From: JAHELQ01 sp964491915
GTDB lineage: Bacteria > Acidobacteriota > Aminicenantia > UBA2199
Direction: 5' to 3'
Length of the DNA: 64,000 bases
Assembly: GCA_964491915.1 (NCBI GenBank)
Contig: CAZBHS010000021.1
Coordinates: 1 to 64,000, forward strand
The notes beneath the pieces were generated by a model. The model was not told the origin of the DNA and searched no databases. It saw nothing but the letters and a program-made list of their open reading frames with translations. Each line of letters starts with the position of its first letter. The first letter of the stretch is position 1. The position numbers and the translations under genes are program-made. This document shows positions 25,450-34,945 of this stretch, piece after piece.

Positions 25450-28047
25450 TTAATTTAGAAATGCGTCTCTAGCAAAATAAAGGGAATTAAATAAAAATTT
25501 GTACGTCCCGGACGTTTGCCCCCGGTATTGGACCCGTCCGCCTAAAACCATCACATTCCCCAGATGGTATCCAAAGCGAAGAATCATTGCGGTGCGATTC
25601 AACTTTTTTTCACCTTTTAGATACCCGCTCAAAAGATGGGGGCCCTCCGGGGAAAAATATCCGGCGACGGTTCTGGTAACGAACCGTTTTTGCGGAATCC
25701 GGGTTTGGAATGCGGCGCTCTCGGCAAAAAGAAGAGCGGTCTCGGCCGGCATGCCCCAACCAATGGGGTCGTTCTGGTTAACATGCAATTTCAACAATGA
25801 GCCGGGACAATAGAAGACTGAATCGTCAACATTTTTCAAAGTATTGGCGAATGGAAGCCCAAAATCATCGATCGCCAACGTGGACGCGTGATCCAGCAAT
25901 ACAAGATCACCTCCCTTGCGGACAAATTCTTTTAGATGATCGAGCCCATCCGTTCCGATTCCCCCTTGGTAATCAGGGTGAACATGACTGTAATAGTAAA
26001 AATAACGTCCGGTTACACTCCCATCCACAATCAAGCTGCGGTCCATATCGGGAAATATAATCACATCGAATGAAGCGAGTTTTCGCTCATTCTTGAAATC
26101 CCGGTTGTGGAGAATTGTATACGAAAATTCGTATTGGTCCAATACAAAGCGGGTCCAGCCTTCGTCGATGCAGGCACTATAAGATTGATACAGTCCGACT
26201 CTCGGAGGTTCGACGCGGAAAAGCTCGATGTTTTTTTTCATTGGGAGCTGTGTGGCGTCAACACCTGTCCCCCGTAACACACCGAGAAGAGCTTCTTTTG
26301 AAATATCGTCGCTCCTCACCAAAAAATCACCCGGCCCGCCATCCATTCCGGCGGAGACAGATTTTATCCGGTAAACCGGAACATTCCGTTTGAACAAGCG
26401 GTTGACCGCCAGGAAGCTATGGTTATACCGCGCCGGCAATCTGTAGAATCCACCGGTAGCCTCCCCGCGAATCACCTCTTGAGGGGAACTGATTCCCGAC
26501 GCCCTCTCGATAGGCAACTCCCTCGCGGGAATTGGCAACGGCCGGCAGGAAACCCCCATTTGCAGAGGCATGGTCCAGCCTGTGGAGTCATAAGGTTCCA
26601 TGATGGAACCGCCGGCGACATGAAGAACCTCGGGATACACCTGTGTCTCCATCATAACCTGAATGAAGTCCCGGTACGGTTGGCTGAGGGGGATAAGATA
26701 CGTTCCCTTCTTATAGATTGTGCCGCCGGATATAAAATCTTTGGAGAAAGAGTAGATCTTGACGCCATGCTCTTCCATCTTTTGTAAAAATGTATATGCC
26801 TCCGGCGCATCCCATTGATCCGGTGGAATCACATATCCATATATTCCAGACAGATTGTCCTCTTCGCTATTTTCCTTGCCCATGGCATAAAAATTCGACA
26901 CAAAACTCTGTCGATTTTGAGACGCCAACTCGATAAGGGCGTTGGCGGCGATCAGTTCATAATCGATGATATCCCGCAACCGCCACCATCCGCCGGGCCA
27001 GGGATCGGGAAAATTGACCTGGGCCTTATATTCAGGAAGCCCCTTCGATGATTCTTGCAACTCATTGGGATCGACAAATACAGGCGTCGCCATCTGCGCG
27101 CTGGCAAGTTCGGTCAACACTCCCACGACATTTTTGAACCAGGCGGTGTTTTTGGAACCGCCGGGCCAATAGGCGTCGAATCCATAGGCATTGGCAACGC
27201 CTGCTTTTCCCGCTTCCTGCAATTTCATGGCCATAAAGCTCCCGATCAAATTGGTTTCCCTCACCAGGCGGGGATCCAGATTCTTGTTCAGAGGGTCTTT
27301 AAAAGGCGGCACAAACATCCGCGGCCCGACATACCCCATTTGGTGCATGTCCAGGAAGATGTGCGGGAAATATTTGTGGTGGAGAACCCTGTTCACCACT
27401 TTGGTCTCTTCGAGGTTCAACATATAAAAATCCCGGTTGGTATCGTGTCCGGCATAATGATGGTAGAGATAAGGCATCCGGCACCCCTCGTGCGGGGTAC
27501 CCAGGTTCTTCTCATACCACCGGGTCACCATGATATTGCCATCCGGATTTATGGAGGGCATCAACAAAATCACAACGTTGTCGAGAATCTCGTCAAGCCC
27601 GGCATTACCGCCTACGGCCAATTGATGGGCCCACACCATGGCCATCTGCGAAGCGGCGACCTCAGTGGCGTGAATCGTGGCGGCTACCATGACGAACACC
27701 TTTGACTTCTGAATGAGATCGGACGCCTCTCGAGTTGTGAGATTCGCAGGATCCGCCAACCTCCGGTTTATCTCGATAAGGCTATCGATGTTCGCGATAT
27801 TTTTTTCGGAGGAGATACAAGCTAGAAACATCTTGTTTCCCAATGTGGAATCGCCTTCGTCGTTTATTTTGACTCTTGGGGATTCCTTTCCCAGGTACTC
27901 GAAATACTTCATGATATCGGGGTAGACAATGAGAGTCTTATCAGCGCCGACAGTTTTACCGAAAAAAAGGTCCGGGGACTGTTGCCCCTGCAATTGAAAA
28001 AAAAGACAGAACAATGCGACAACCCAAAACGTGTGATATATTTTCAA
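25450..28047 (-). CDS. Secreted zinc carboxypeptidase, family M14
   Basis: 865 residues; TTG start with CAGGAGG upstream. Signal peptide MKIYHTFWVVALFCLFFQLQ. The M14 zinc site is HATE (H126, E129) with a later ligand His in DMHQMG; HDTNRDF and GVLTELAS supply further conserved residues. After the catalytic domain comes a long C-terminal part with a flavodoxin/GATase-like region (SFDVIIFPDMDRSL, FVRKGGDLVLLDHASTLAID), as in large exported M14 peptidases. It probably degrades peptides outside the cytoplasm. Divergent from the S46 peptidase, with both promoters in the shared intergenic region. Confidence 0.92.
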   Translation of the reverse strand: MKIYHTFWVVALFCLFFQLQGQQSPDLFFGKTVGADKTLIVYPDIMKYFEYLGKESPRVKINDEGDSTLGNKMFLACISSEKNIANIDSLIEINRRLADPANLTTREASDLIQKSKVFVMVAATIHATEVAASQMAMVWAHQLAVGGNAGLDEILDNVVILLMPSINPDGNIMVTRWYEKNLGTPHEGCRMPYLYHHYAGHDTNRDFYMLNLEETKVVNRVLHHKYFPHIFLDMHQMGYVGPRMFVPPFKDPLNKNLDPRLVRETNLIGSFMAMKLQEAGKAGVANAYGFDAYWPGGSKNTAWFKNVVGVLTELASAQMATPVFVDPNELQESSKGLPEYKAQVNFPDPWPGGWWRLRDIIDYELIAANALIELASQNRQSFVSNFYAMGKENSEEDNLSGIYGYVIPPDQWDAPEAYTFLQKMEEHGVKIYSFSKDFISGGTIYKKGTYLIPLSQPYRDFIQVMMETQVYPEVLHVAGGSIMEPYDSTGWTMPLQMGVSCRPLPIPARELPIERASGISSPQEVIRGEATGGFYRLPARYNHSFLAVNRLFKRNVPVYRIKSVSAGMDGGPGDFLVRSDDISKEALLGVLRGTGVDATQLPMKKNIELFRVEPPRVGLYQSYSACIDEGWTRFVLDQYEFSYTILHNRDFKNERKLASFDVIIFPDMDRSLIVDGSVTGRYFYYYSHVHPDYQGGIGTDGLDHLKEFVRKGGDLVLLDHASTLAIDDFGLPFANTLKNVDDSVFYCPGSLLKLHVNQNDPIGWGMPAETALLFAESAAFQTRIPQKRFVTRTVAGYFSPEGPHLLSGYLKGEKKLNRTAMILRFGYHLGNVMVLGGRVQYRGQTSGTYKFLFNSLYFARDAFLN

Positions 28048-28110
28048 ATTGGCCTCCTGTGACCAAAGATCTGCGACATTTTCATTTTATGCATGCGACT
28101 TCCACAATAT

Positions 28111-28139
28111 TATTTACTTATTTATCAATCCAAAGTCAA
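28111..28139 (-). promoter_or_regulatory. Possible promoter of the M14 gene
   Basis: TTGACT at 28134-28139, 17-base spacer, TAAATA at 28111-28116. Confidence 0.45.
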
Positions 28140-28162
28140 GTATTTTTTCATTTTCGTACCAA

Positions 28163-28192
28163 TTGACAAAGGGGCTCTACTTGGGATAAACT
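28163..28192 (+). promoter_or_regulatory. Possible promoter of the S46 gene
   Basis: TTGACA at 28163-28168, 18-base spacer, TAAACT at 28187-28192, 31 bases before the start codon. Confidence 0.5.
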
Positions 28193-28222
28193 GAAATTAA
28201 GTTGATTAAAAGGAGATATGAC

Positions 28223-30391
28223 ATGAAACGTGCATTAACTCGTACTTTTATTATTTTGTTTATTTTTTCCTCCCTTTTCCCCCTTCTAGCCGAAGAGGGT
28301 ATGTTTCCATTGAGTGAACTACACAAATTGGATCTGAAAAAACAGGGATTGGAGATTGAAGTACTGGATGTCTACGATCCAAACGGCACCAGCCTGATTG
28401 ACGGCATCATCAATTTGAGCGGTTGCACAGCGTCCTTCATTTCAAATGACGGCCTGATCCTGACCAACTACCATTGCGCGTTTGGGGCGATCCAGCGGAT
28501 CACCACCAAAGACAATGATTACATGAAACAAGGATTTATGGCCGAAGACCGTTCGAAAGAGGTCGAAGCCAAAGGTTACACCGTCCGCACCATCGACTTT
28601 TACAAAGATGTGTCCCGCGACGTTCTCAAAGTGGTGAAGAAACGGATGAGCCACGCTGAACGCACCAAAGCCATCGAGAAAAAAATCAAGAAGATCGTGG
28701 TGAAAACCGAGAAAAAGTATCCGGGTAAACGGGCGGAAGTGGCGGAAATGTTCAAAGGCAAAACCTACGTCTTGTTTGTCTATACCTATCTGAAAGATGT
28801 ACGGTTGGTCTACGCCCCTCCCCGCTCCATCGGTGAATTCGGCGGCGAAGAGGACAATTGGATGTGGCCGCGGCACACCGGCGATTTTACCCTTCTGCGG
28901 GCCTACATGTCTCCTGATGGGAAATCCGCCGACTATTCGCCCAACAACGTCCCCTACCATCCCAAAAAATACCTCCCGGTAGCCAAAGAGGGAGTCTCCG
29001 AAGGCGACTTCGTATTCATTCTCGGTTATCCCGGTAGAACCTACCGTCACCGCACATCCAATTTTCTGGCCTTCGAGGAGCAATTCCGCATGCCGTTCGT
29101 CGTGGACCTGTACGGCTGGATGATCAAGACCCTGGAACACATGAGCGAAAAAGACAGGGAGACCACCATCAAACTAGCCCCCATGCTCAAGGGGCTGTGG
29201 AACACCATGAAAAACTACATGGGGAAATTGCAAGGATTGGAGCGGTTGCATCTTACGGACAAGAGACGCCGGGAAGAACAAAAACTTCAAGATTTTATCC
29301 AGGCCGACAAGACACTCGAGTCCAAATACGGCAATGTCCTGACGGACATCAAAAAAATCTACGGCCAACAAAGAGCCGTGGCTGAATACGAAAATCTCTT
29401 ACGCTATTTAAGCCGCTTCTCAAACCGGTTCAGTAACGCCTACCTGGCGTATGAAGCCTCCATCGAGTTAAAAAAACCCGACACCGAACGCGAACGCCCC
29501 TACATGAAGAGAAACTTCGACCGCACGCTAAAACGGATCGAACGCGGTTTCAGAAATTACTACGAGCCGGCGGACAAGGCTATTCTAAAAGAGTTTTTTA
29601 CCCGGATCGTCAACCTGAAAGGCGATAAACGGGTAAAGGTTCTCGACGACATGTTCAAGCCGGAATCCGGCGATACCGAAGCGGTCATCGACGCCTACAT
29701 CCAGAACGCTTACGCCAAAACGATTCTGGCAGACAAAGAGCGCGCCATGGCTTTGTTCAAAAAATCCACCAAAGAGCTGGAAAAAATGGACGATCCCTTC
29801 ATCGAGTTGGCGGCGGCCCTCTACCCGCTGTACAAGGATATAAAAACCGCCCAGGACGAACGGGAAGGCCAATTGGATAAATTGTCGGCCGAATTGATCG
29901 ATGTCAAAAAACAATTCATGGGCTCCGAATTTATCCCGGACGCCAACAGCACGCTCCGTCTCACCTATGGTCTTGTCGAAGGCTATTCTCCGACGGACGC
30001 AGTACGCTACGGTCCTCTCACCACAATGAAAGGAATCGTGGAAAAGCACAATACCGGGAAACCCTTTTACCAGGCGCCGGAGAAGTTGCTGAAATTGTAT
30101 AAAGACAAACAATTCGGATCATTCAAAGATGAGAGCCTCGACGATGTTCCGGTGGCCATGCTTTATAGCGCCGACACCACCGGCGGCAATTCCGGCAGCC
30201 CCGTACTGAACGCCAAAGGGCAGTTGGTGGGTCTCAATTTTGACCGGGCTTATGAAGCCACTATCAACGATTACGCCTGGAGTGAGGATTACAGCCGCTC
30301 CATCGGAGTGGAAATCCGCTACATCCTGTGGTTCCTGCAGAAATACAGCGGCGCCGACCATATCCTCAAAGAGATTGGAGTGATAGATTAA
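28223..30391 (+). CDS. S46 family dipeptidyl-peptidase (DPP7/DPP11 type)
   Basis: 722 residues from ATG 28223 (AAGGAGATATGAC upstream). Signal peptide, then GMFPLSELHKLDLKKQGLEI as in the family. Chymotrypsin-fold triad elements: His in LTNYHCAFG near residue 83 and the nucleophile Ser in GGNSGSPVLNAKGQ near 655. GGEEDNWMWPRHTGDFTLLR and LGYPGRTYRHRT are S46 signatures; the helical insertion at about 300-560 is also typical. It removes dipeptides from the N-terminus of peptides in the periplasm, complementing the neighbouring M14 and C69 enzymes. Substrate preference cannot be fixed by eye. Confidence 0.95.
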   Translation: MKRALTRTFIILFIFSSLFPLLAEEGMFPLSELHKLDLKKQGLEIEVLDVYDPNGTSLIDGIINLSGCTASFISNDGLILTNYHCAFGAIQRITTKDNDYMKQGFMAEDRSKEVEAKGYTVRTIDFYKDVSRDVLKVVKKRMSHAERTKAIEKKIKKIVVKTEKKYPGKRAEVAEMFKGKTYVLFVYTYLKDVRLVYAPPRSIGEFGGEEDNWMWPRHTGDFTLLRAYMSPDGKSADYSPNNVPYHPKKYLPVAKEGVSEGDFVFILGYPGRTYRHRTSNFLAFEEQFRMPFVVDLYGWMIKTLEHMSEKDRETTIKLAPMLKGLWNTMKNYMGKLQGLERLHLTDKRRREEQKLQDFIQADKTLESKYGNVLTDIKKIYGQQRAVAEYENLLRYLSRFSNRFSNAYLAYEASIELKKPDTERERPYMKRNFDRTLKRIERGFRNYYEPADKAILKEFFTRIVNLKGDKRVKVLDDMFKPESGDTEAVIDAYIQNAYAKTILADKERAMALFKKSTKELEKMDDPFIELAAALYPLYKDIKTAQDEREGQLDKLSAELIDVKKQFMGSEFIPDANSTLRLTYGLVEGYSPTDAVRYGPLTTMKGIVEKHNTGKPFYQAPEKLLKLYKDKQFGSFKDESLDDVPVAMLYSADTTGGNSGSPVLNAKGQLVGLNFDRAYEATINDYAWSEDYSRSIGVEIRYILWFLQKYSGADHILKEIGVID

Positions 30392-30426
30392 TAATAATAA
30401 CTGGAATAATTATTTTTCGTAGAAAT

Positions 30427-30460
30427 AACAGGGGAACTATCATCCAACAGTTCCCCTGTT
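30427..30460. terminator. Perfect 12-bp inverted repeat after the S46 gene
   Basis: AACAGGGGAACT and its exact complement separated by ten bases. A strong RNA hairpin, but with no T tract on the plus strand, so it may be an mRNA-stabilising or processing hairpin between the S46 and OmpA-family genes rather than a classical terminator. Confidence 0.6.
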
Positions 30461-30480
30461 GTTAAAAAAGGAGTCCGGAT

Positions 30481-31521
30481 ATGAAAAAAGCTTTAATCGT
30501 TACTTTATTGGTTTCAGCATTCGCTGTGGGAGTCGCGGTATCCGATTTCGTTCAAGAGGGATTAAATCATGTGTTTGGAGAAGATACATTCACGACAAAA
30601 AAAGATCTGGCTGAAAAAATAGAAGCGTTGGAAGCCCAATCCCAGGCGATAACCAAAGAAATGGAACGGAGGAAACAGAGTCTGGAACAGTTGACGGGCG
30701 ATGTAAATGCCAAAGACTACATCAACCTCACCAAGGAAACCCTTTTGGCGGCCACCCCAGCCAGAGATTCGGAACCAGGCAAAATATATCTCCAACCACC
30801 GGTGAACGAAATGATGTTCAAAGAGGTCGATGACGACTCGAAAGAGATGAACGAGCTCAGAGGTTCCTTCAACAACACCATTGGTTCGATTGTAGATGTG
30901 GCCAAAGAAATATTGAAGGAAAAAGTCGGCCGCCTCAACAATGAGCTGATGGACGTCAACACTAGCTTACGCCAGAAGAACCAGACGCTCAACGCCAGCT
31001 TGCAGGAGTTGGAGGCATATAAAGATGAGTTGAACCGGCAAAAAAAATATATCGCGGACCTCGAGACGCTAAAGGTCGATCTGGAAAAAGCGGTGGGCAA
31101 CCTGGAAACAAAAATCGAAGAGGGACGACTCAAAGTCAGTTTCAAAGGCGACATCCTGTTTCCATCCGGTAAACATCAGTTGAAAAAAGAGGGTGAAAAA
31201 TTATTGGAATCCGCGTTACCGGTCTTGAAAAAAGGGACTGAAAAGTACGATATTTTTATCGCCGGACACACAGACAATGTTCCTATAAAACCCGAAGCCC
31301 GTAATAAGTACGCGTCTAATTGGGAATTATCTACTTACCGCGCCATCTCGGTAGTTAAATATTTGACCGGTAAAGGGATGAACCCCCAGGTATTGACGGC
31401 GGCCGGCTACGGAGAACACAAACCAGTGGCGTCGAACGATTCGGAAGAGGGAAAAGCCCGCAATCGCCGAGTCGAACTATTTCTGATGCCAAGAATAATA
31501 AAGCGGGAAGAACCGCAATAA
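30481..31521 (+). CDS. OmpA/MotB-family peptidoglycan-associating protein with coiled coil
   Basis: 346 residues. N-terminal hydrophobic segment (signal or anchor), then two long Lys/Glu-rich coiled coils (about 38-65 and 130-215, ending YIADLETLKVDLEKAVGNLE), then an OmpA-like domain from about 222: VSFKGDILFPSGKHQL, AGHTDNVPIKPEARNKYASN, WELSTYRAISVVKYL, and NRRVELFLMPR. The domain binds meso-diaminopimelate in peptidoglycan, so it likely ties the envelope to the wall. It starts 89 bases after the S46 stop. Confidence 0.9.
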   Translation: MKKALIVTLLVSAFAVGVAVSDFVQEGLNHVFGEDTFTTKKDLAEKIEALEAQSQAITKEMERRKQSLEQLTGDVNAKDYINLTKETLLAATPARDSEPGKIYLQPPVNEMMFKEVDDDSKEMNELRGSFNNTIGSIVDVAKEILKEKVGRLNNELMDVNTSLRQKNQTLNASLQELEAYKDELNRQKKYIADLETLKVDLEKAVGNLETKIEEGRLKVSFKGDILFPSGKHQLKKEGEKLLESALPVLKKGTEKYDIFIAGHTDNVPIKPEARNKYASNWELSTYRAISVVKYLTGKGMNPQVLTAAGYGEHKPVASNDSEEGKARNRRVELFLMPRIIKREEPQ

Positions 31522-31661
31522 AAATTTTCTAAAATTAATTGAAAACAAAACCTTTTCGTGAGAATATCGTACATTGCATGTTGAATAACACCGCCGTCTA
31601 GTTCCATGTCGGTCTAAAAAGAATGCCTTCCCGGCATCATAAAATACTTTCAGGAGGAACC

Positions 31662-34600
31662 ATGTGCAAAATATGCGCAATGCTCGTGTTAATTTTTTGT
31701 TGTATCGCAACACCATGCCCAGGAAAACAATTACACATATCAGTCCCGAACAATAGCTTTGAAGAGACTGGCGACATCTTCCCACCCCATTGGTACAATA
31801 GGGCTGGGGGAGACGTAACATTTAAAAATATAGAGCTTGACAAAACATACCGAAAAACCGGCGAGTCGAGTCTTAAAATATCACATCAAAAGCGCTCGCA
31901 GAGTACAATCCTGTCTGAAAATGTCGATTTGCAAGTGGGTCAACTCTACCGGTTATCCGGTTGGCTTCGGTCCCAATCGGCCGGCACAGATCCCATCGGT
32001 CGGTATCCAACCCCTGTGGCCGGATGCCTATCCATGGAATCCTTCCCCTTTACCAACCACTCTCCCGCCGTAGGAGGCACAACCGATTGGCAAAAAATCG
32101 AAGTATTGTTCATCGCCACCCGCTCAAAAGACCGCATTGCCCTTCATTTAGGGAAAAACGGCCCTGCCGGTGGGACAGTCTGGTTCGATGATATAACACT
32201 GGAGAAGGTCGAAGACATCACAACGTATATTCCGATGGAAACCGTCAAATGGTTCGGCCCCGCCTTCCGCTACACCGACAAAGGCTGGATCTTCGTCCAT
32301 ATCGAGGGCGAGCCTTATCAGAGAGGTTATCAATACGGCTATCTGCTGTCGGAAGAAATTGTTTCCTATCTAAAAAAACTGGCTTACGAGAAAGACCATG
32401 ACGATCCCGCCCGCGGTTGGAAGCACATGCGGGAAATGGCGGACGCACTGATGCTGAGAAAATACGAGCCGGAATATTTGAGGGAGATGAAAGGAATCGC
32501 GGACGGAGCCAGGAAAAGCGGCGCGACATTCGACGACTCCCCGCTGGACCTATTGGACATCGTAACCATCAACTCCGCCATTGATCTCGGCCAAATGCGC
32601 CGCGCATTGCCCGGGACCGGTCACGCGCTGACAGGAGAGAGTTTTCTCGAAACCGAAGACGAACTCGACATCCCCCTCAAACAACATAAGTGTTCGGCAA
32701 TGCTGGCCAACGGACCGGCCACCGCCAACGGCGGCATCGTATTCTTCCAGATCTTCATGTGGGGCGGCTACACCGGCGTCCATTGGAACGTGATCTGCGA
32801 TGTGGCGCCCTCCCGGGGCAACCGTTTGACATACCAAACCTACCCCGGCGGCATTCATTCAGGTGCCGACTTCTATCTCAATAGCGCCGGCATTATGATG
32901 GGCGAGACCACTGTCTCCCAAACGCCCTTCGATATAAACGGAAGCCCCCAATCCAACCGGATCCGCAAAGCGGCGCAGTACGCGAATTCCATCGACGACG
33001 CGGTTAAACTCCTGAAACACGGCAACAATGGGATGTACACCAACGATTGGCTCATCGGGGACAGCAAAACCAACGAAACCGCCATCTTTTTATTAGGCAC
33101 AAAAAAGAACAAACTCTGGCGCAGCGGCAAAAAACAATTCCCCGGAAACACACCCGGTTTTTTGTGGAGCAACAATAACAACAAGGACCCGGAGGTTAGA
33201 AAAGAATATATTGCCAGCCCGGACAACCGCCCCTACGATCTAATTTTCAGGCCCTGGAACCGCGACCTGGCGTTCAATCAATTTTTTCATGAGACCAATG
33301 GACAGATTGACGAATTAAACGCCATCCGCCTGATGGCCTCTTCGCCCATCAACCGCTCCCACGCCTGCGACGGCAAAGTGACCACCTCTGAAATGGCGCG
33401 CAACATGGTGTTTTTAGCCCACTTCGGCAAGGTCACGTTGAGGGAAAAATTCCCCGGCGGCAGAATTCTTCGCGACGCCCCCAACGCCGTACCGCACCTC
33501 TCGCTGGGTTACACAGCCTTCAGTCCCGTGTTTGTCACGGAAAAACTTCAGGCGTTGAAGGGAAAAAAGACACCTGATACTGCCGAAAAAGAAAAGGCTT
33601 CCGATTTTTCCGATATTAAAGAGCTCGTTCGCTTCGATAAGATCAACCTCTGGCACAACACCGTCTTTCCGGCATCTTCGCGCGAGAATTGGTTCGTCAG
33701 CGGTACAGCTTCCTATTGGGAAATTTTAAATAAATTGCCGGCCAAGGCCGGTAAGGCCTCCCTTTATCTACAGAACGAATTGTCGCAACTCAACACTCGC
33801 CTGCTCTACACGGAATCCCGCGAAGGTTCGTTGGCGCCGGTAGATGCCACTCGAAAATACGACCGATACAAGCACTACCTGATACCCCGCATCCGCGGGA
33901 CCTTCCTCTTGCACCAATTACGACTGGCCCTGGGCAACAAAACCTTTGGACGATTGATGAAAGCAGTCCATGAAAGGTATCGAAACAAACCGCTGAGCAC
34001 CGGCCAATTCCTGGAACTATTAAAGAAGACTTCGAAAAAAGAAATGGAACCGTTCGTCACGCAATGGCTGGAACGAACGACTCTACCGGACCCTACCATC
34101 TCTGCGGTCGCCGCAAAAACCTCAGACGACAATTATAAGGTTACGTTGACTGTGAAGCAGGGACAGGCCCCCTATCATTTTTTCACCACCATCGGCATTA
34201 AAACCGCCTCCAAAGAAATATGGAAAAAAATCGAAGTAAAAGGCGACGATGAGAACGTCGCGTTCGATCTGGAAGAGGAGCCTCTGGAGCTGACATTTAA
34301 CGCCGGCAACGATATTCCGGTGGACATGAAAAATTATTACACGCTATCCAATTTCTTCGATGATTTTCAAAATACCGCCATCGTCTACGGCACCAACCGC
34401 CAGATCGAGGCCAACCACACGATGGCATTGCAGTGGCAAACCACTCTGGCTGATACCTATTCAGAAATTTTACCGCACATAATGAAAGACAGTGAAATAA
34501 ACCGGGACGAATTGTCCCGGAAGGACCTGTTTGTGTTGGGAGATATTGCGGGCAACCGCCTCCTTGCCGGCATCGCTGATAAATTGGGGATAGATCTGGG

Positions 34601-34847
34601 GAGAAACTATTTCCGCTGGCAAGGCAGAACCTATGGGGATGAAGATGACGGATTAATCGTGGTGTTTCCAAACCCATACAACCCCAAAAAGGTTGTGTAT
34701 GTAATCATTGCCAATAGTTCCCTGCAATTGTACCGGATGACCCGGACGTATCGCAGATTACCGTCCTGGGCGGTCTGCAAAGGGGAAAAGATTGTCAATA
34801 AAGGATATCACCCGGTTGGGAGATATCACATCACGTTTAGCCGATAA
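31662..34847 (+). CDS. Exported C45-like Ntn hydrolase fused to M1-like peptidase tail
   Basis: 1061 residues from ATG 31662 (CAGGAGGAACC upstream). Signal peptide, then a carbohydrate-binding-like jelly roll (about 25-185; NNSFEETGDIFPPHWYNRAG, WFDDITLEKVED). Next is an acyl-transferring Ntn-hydrolase region resembling C45/phospholipase-B-like enzymes, with the probable nucleophile Cys344 in HKCSAMLANGPATANGG and later WLIGDSKTNETAIFLLG. From about 735 comes a segment like the C-terminal part of M1 aminopeptidases (FLLHQLRLALGNKTFGRLMK, FVTQWLERTTLPDPTI). The M1 zinc motif HEXXH is not seen, so only the helical/accessory part is present. Substrate unknown. Confidence 0.75.
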   Translation: MCKICAMLVLIFCCIATPCPGKQLHISVPNNSFEETGDIFPPHWYNRAGGDVTFKNIELDKTYRKTGESSLKISHQKRSQSTILSENVDLQVGQLYRLSGWLRSQSAGTDPIGRYPTPVAGCLSMESFPFTNHSPAVGGTTDWQKIEVLFIATRSKDRIALHLGKNGPAGGTVWFDDITLEKVEDITTYIPMETVKWFGPAFRYTDKGWIFVHIEGEPYQRGYQYGYLLSEEIVSYLKKLAYEKDHDDPARGWKHMREMADALMLRKYEPEYLREMKGIADGARKSGATFDDSPLDLLDIVTINSAIDLGQMRRALPGTGHALTGESFLETEDELDIPLKQHKCSAMLANGPATANGGIVFFQIFMWGGYTGVHWNVICDVAPSRGNRLTYQTYPGGIHSGADFYLNSAGIMMGETTVSQTPFDINGSPQSNRIRKAAQYANSIDDAVKLLKHGNNGMYTNDWLIGDSKTNETAIFLLGTKKNKLWRSGKKQFPGNTPGFLWSNNNNKDPEVRKEYIASPDNRPYDLIFRPWNRDLAFNQFFHETNGQIDELNAIRLMASSPINRSHACDGKVTTSEMARNMVFLAHFGKVTLREKFPGGRILRDAPNAVPHLSLGYTAFSPVFVTEKLQALKGKKTPDTAEKEKASDFSDIKELVRFDKINLWHNTVFPASSRENWFVSGTASYWEILNKLPAKAGKASLYLQNELSQLNTRLLYTESREGSLAPVDATRKYDRYKHYLIPRIRGTFLLHQLRLALGNKTFGRLMKAVHERYRNKPLSTGQFLELLKKTSKKEMEPFVTQWLERTTLPDPTISAVAAKTSDDNYKVTLTVKQGQAPYHFFTTIGIKTASKEIWKKIEVKGDDENVAFDLEEEPLELTFNAGNDIPVDMKNYYTLSNFFDDFQNTAIVYGTNRQIEANHTMALQWQTTLADTYSEILPHIMKDSEINRDELSRKDLFVLGDIAGNRLLAGIADKLGIDLGRNYFRWQGRTYGDEDDGLIVVFPNPYNPKKVVYVIIANSSLQLYRMTRTYRRLPSWAVCKGEKIVNKGYHPVGRYHITFSR

Positions 34848-34865
34848 AGGTATGTAAACATAAAA

Positions 34866-34891
34866 GGGGCGGGATTTCCCGCCCCTTTTTT
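34866..34891 (+). terminator. Intrinsic terminator after the Ntn-hydrolase fusion gene
   Basis: Nine-pair GC-rich stem (GGGGCGGGA with its complement) followed by six T, 19 bases after the stop. Confidence 0.92.
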
Positions 34892-34945
34892 CCTTCCTCT
34901 TGAATTTTACTCATTTTTCAGGTATTTATAATACAAAGGAATACC

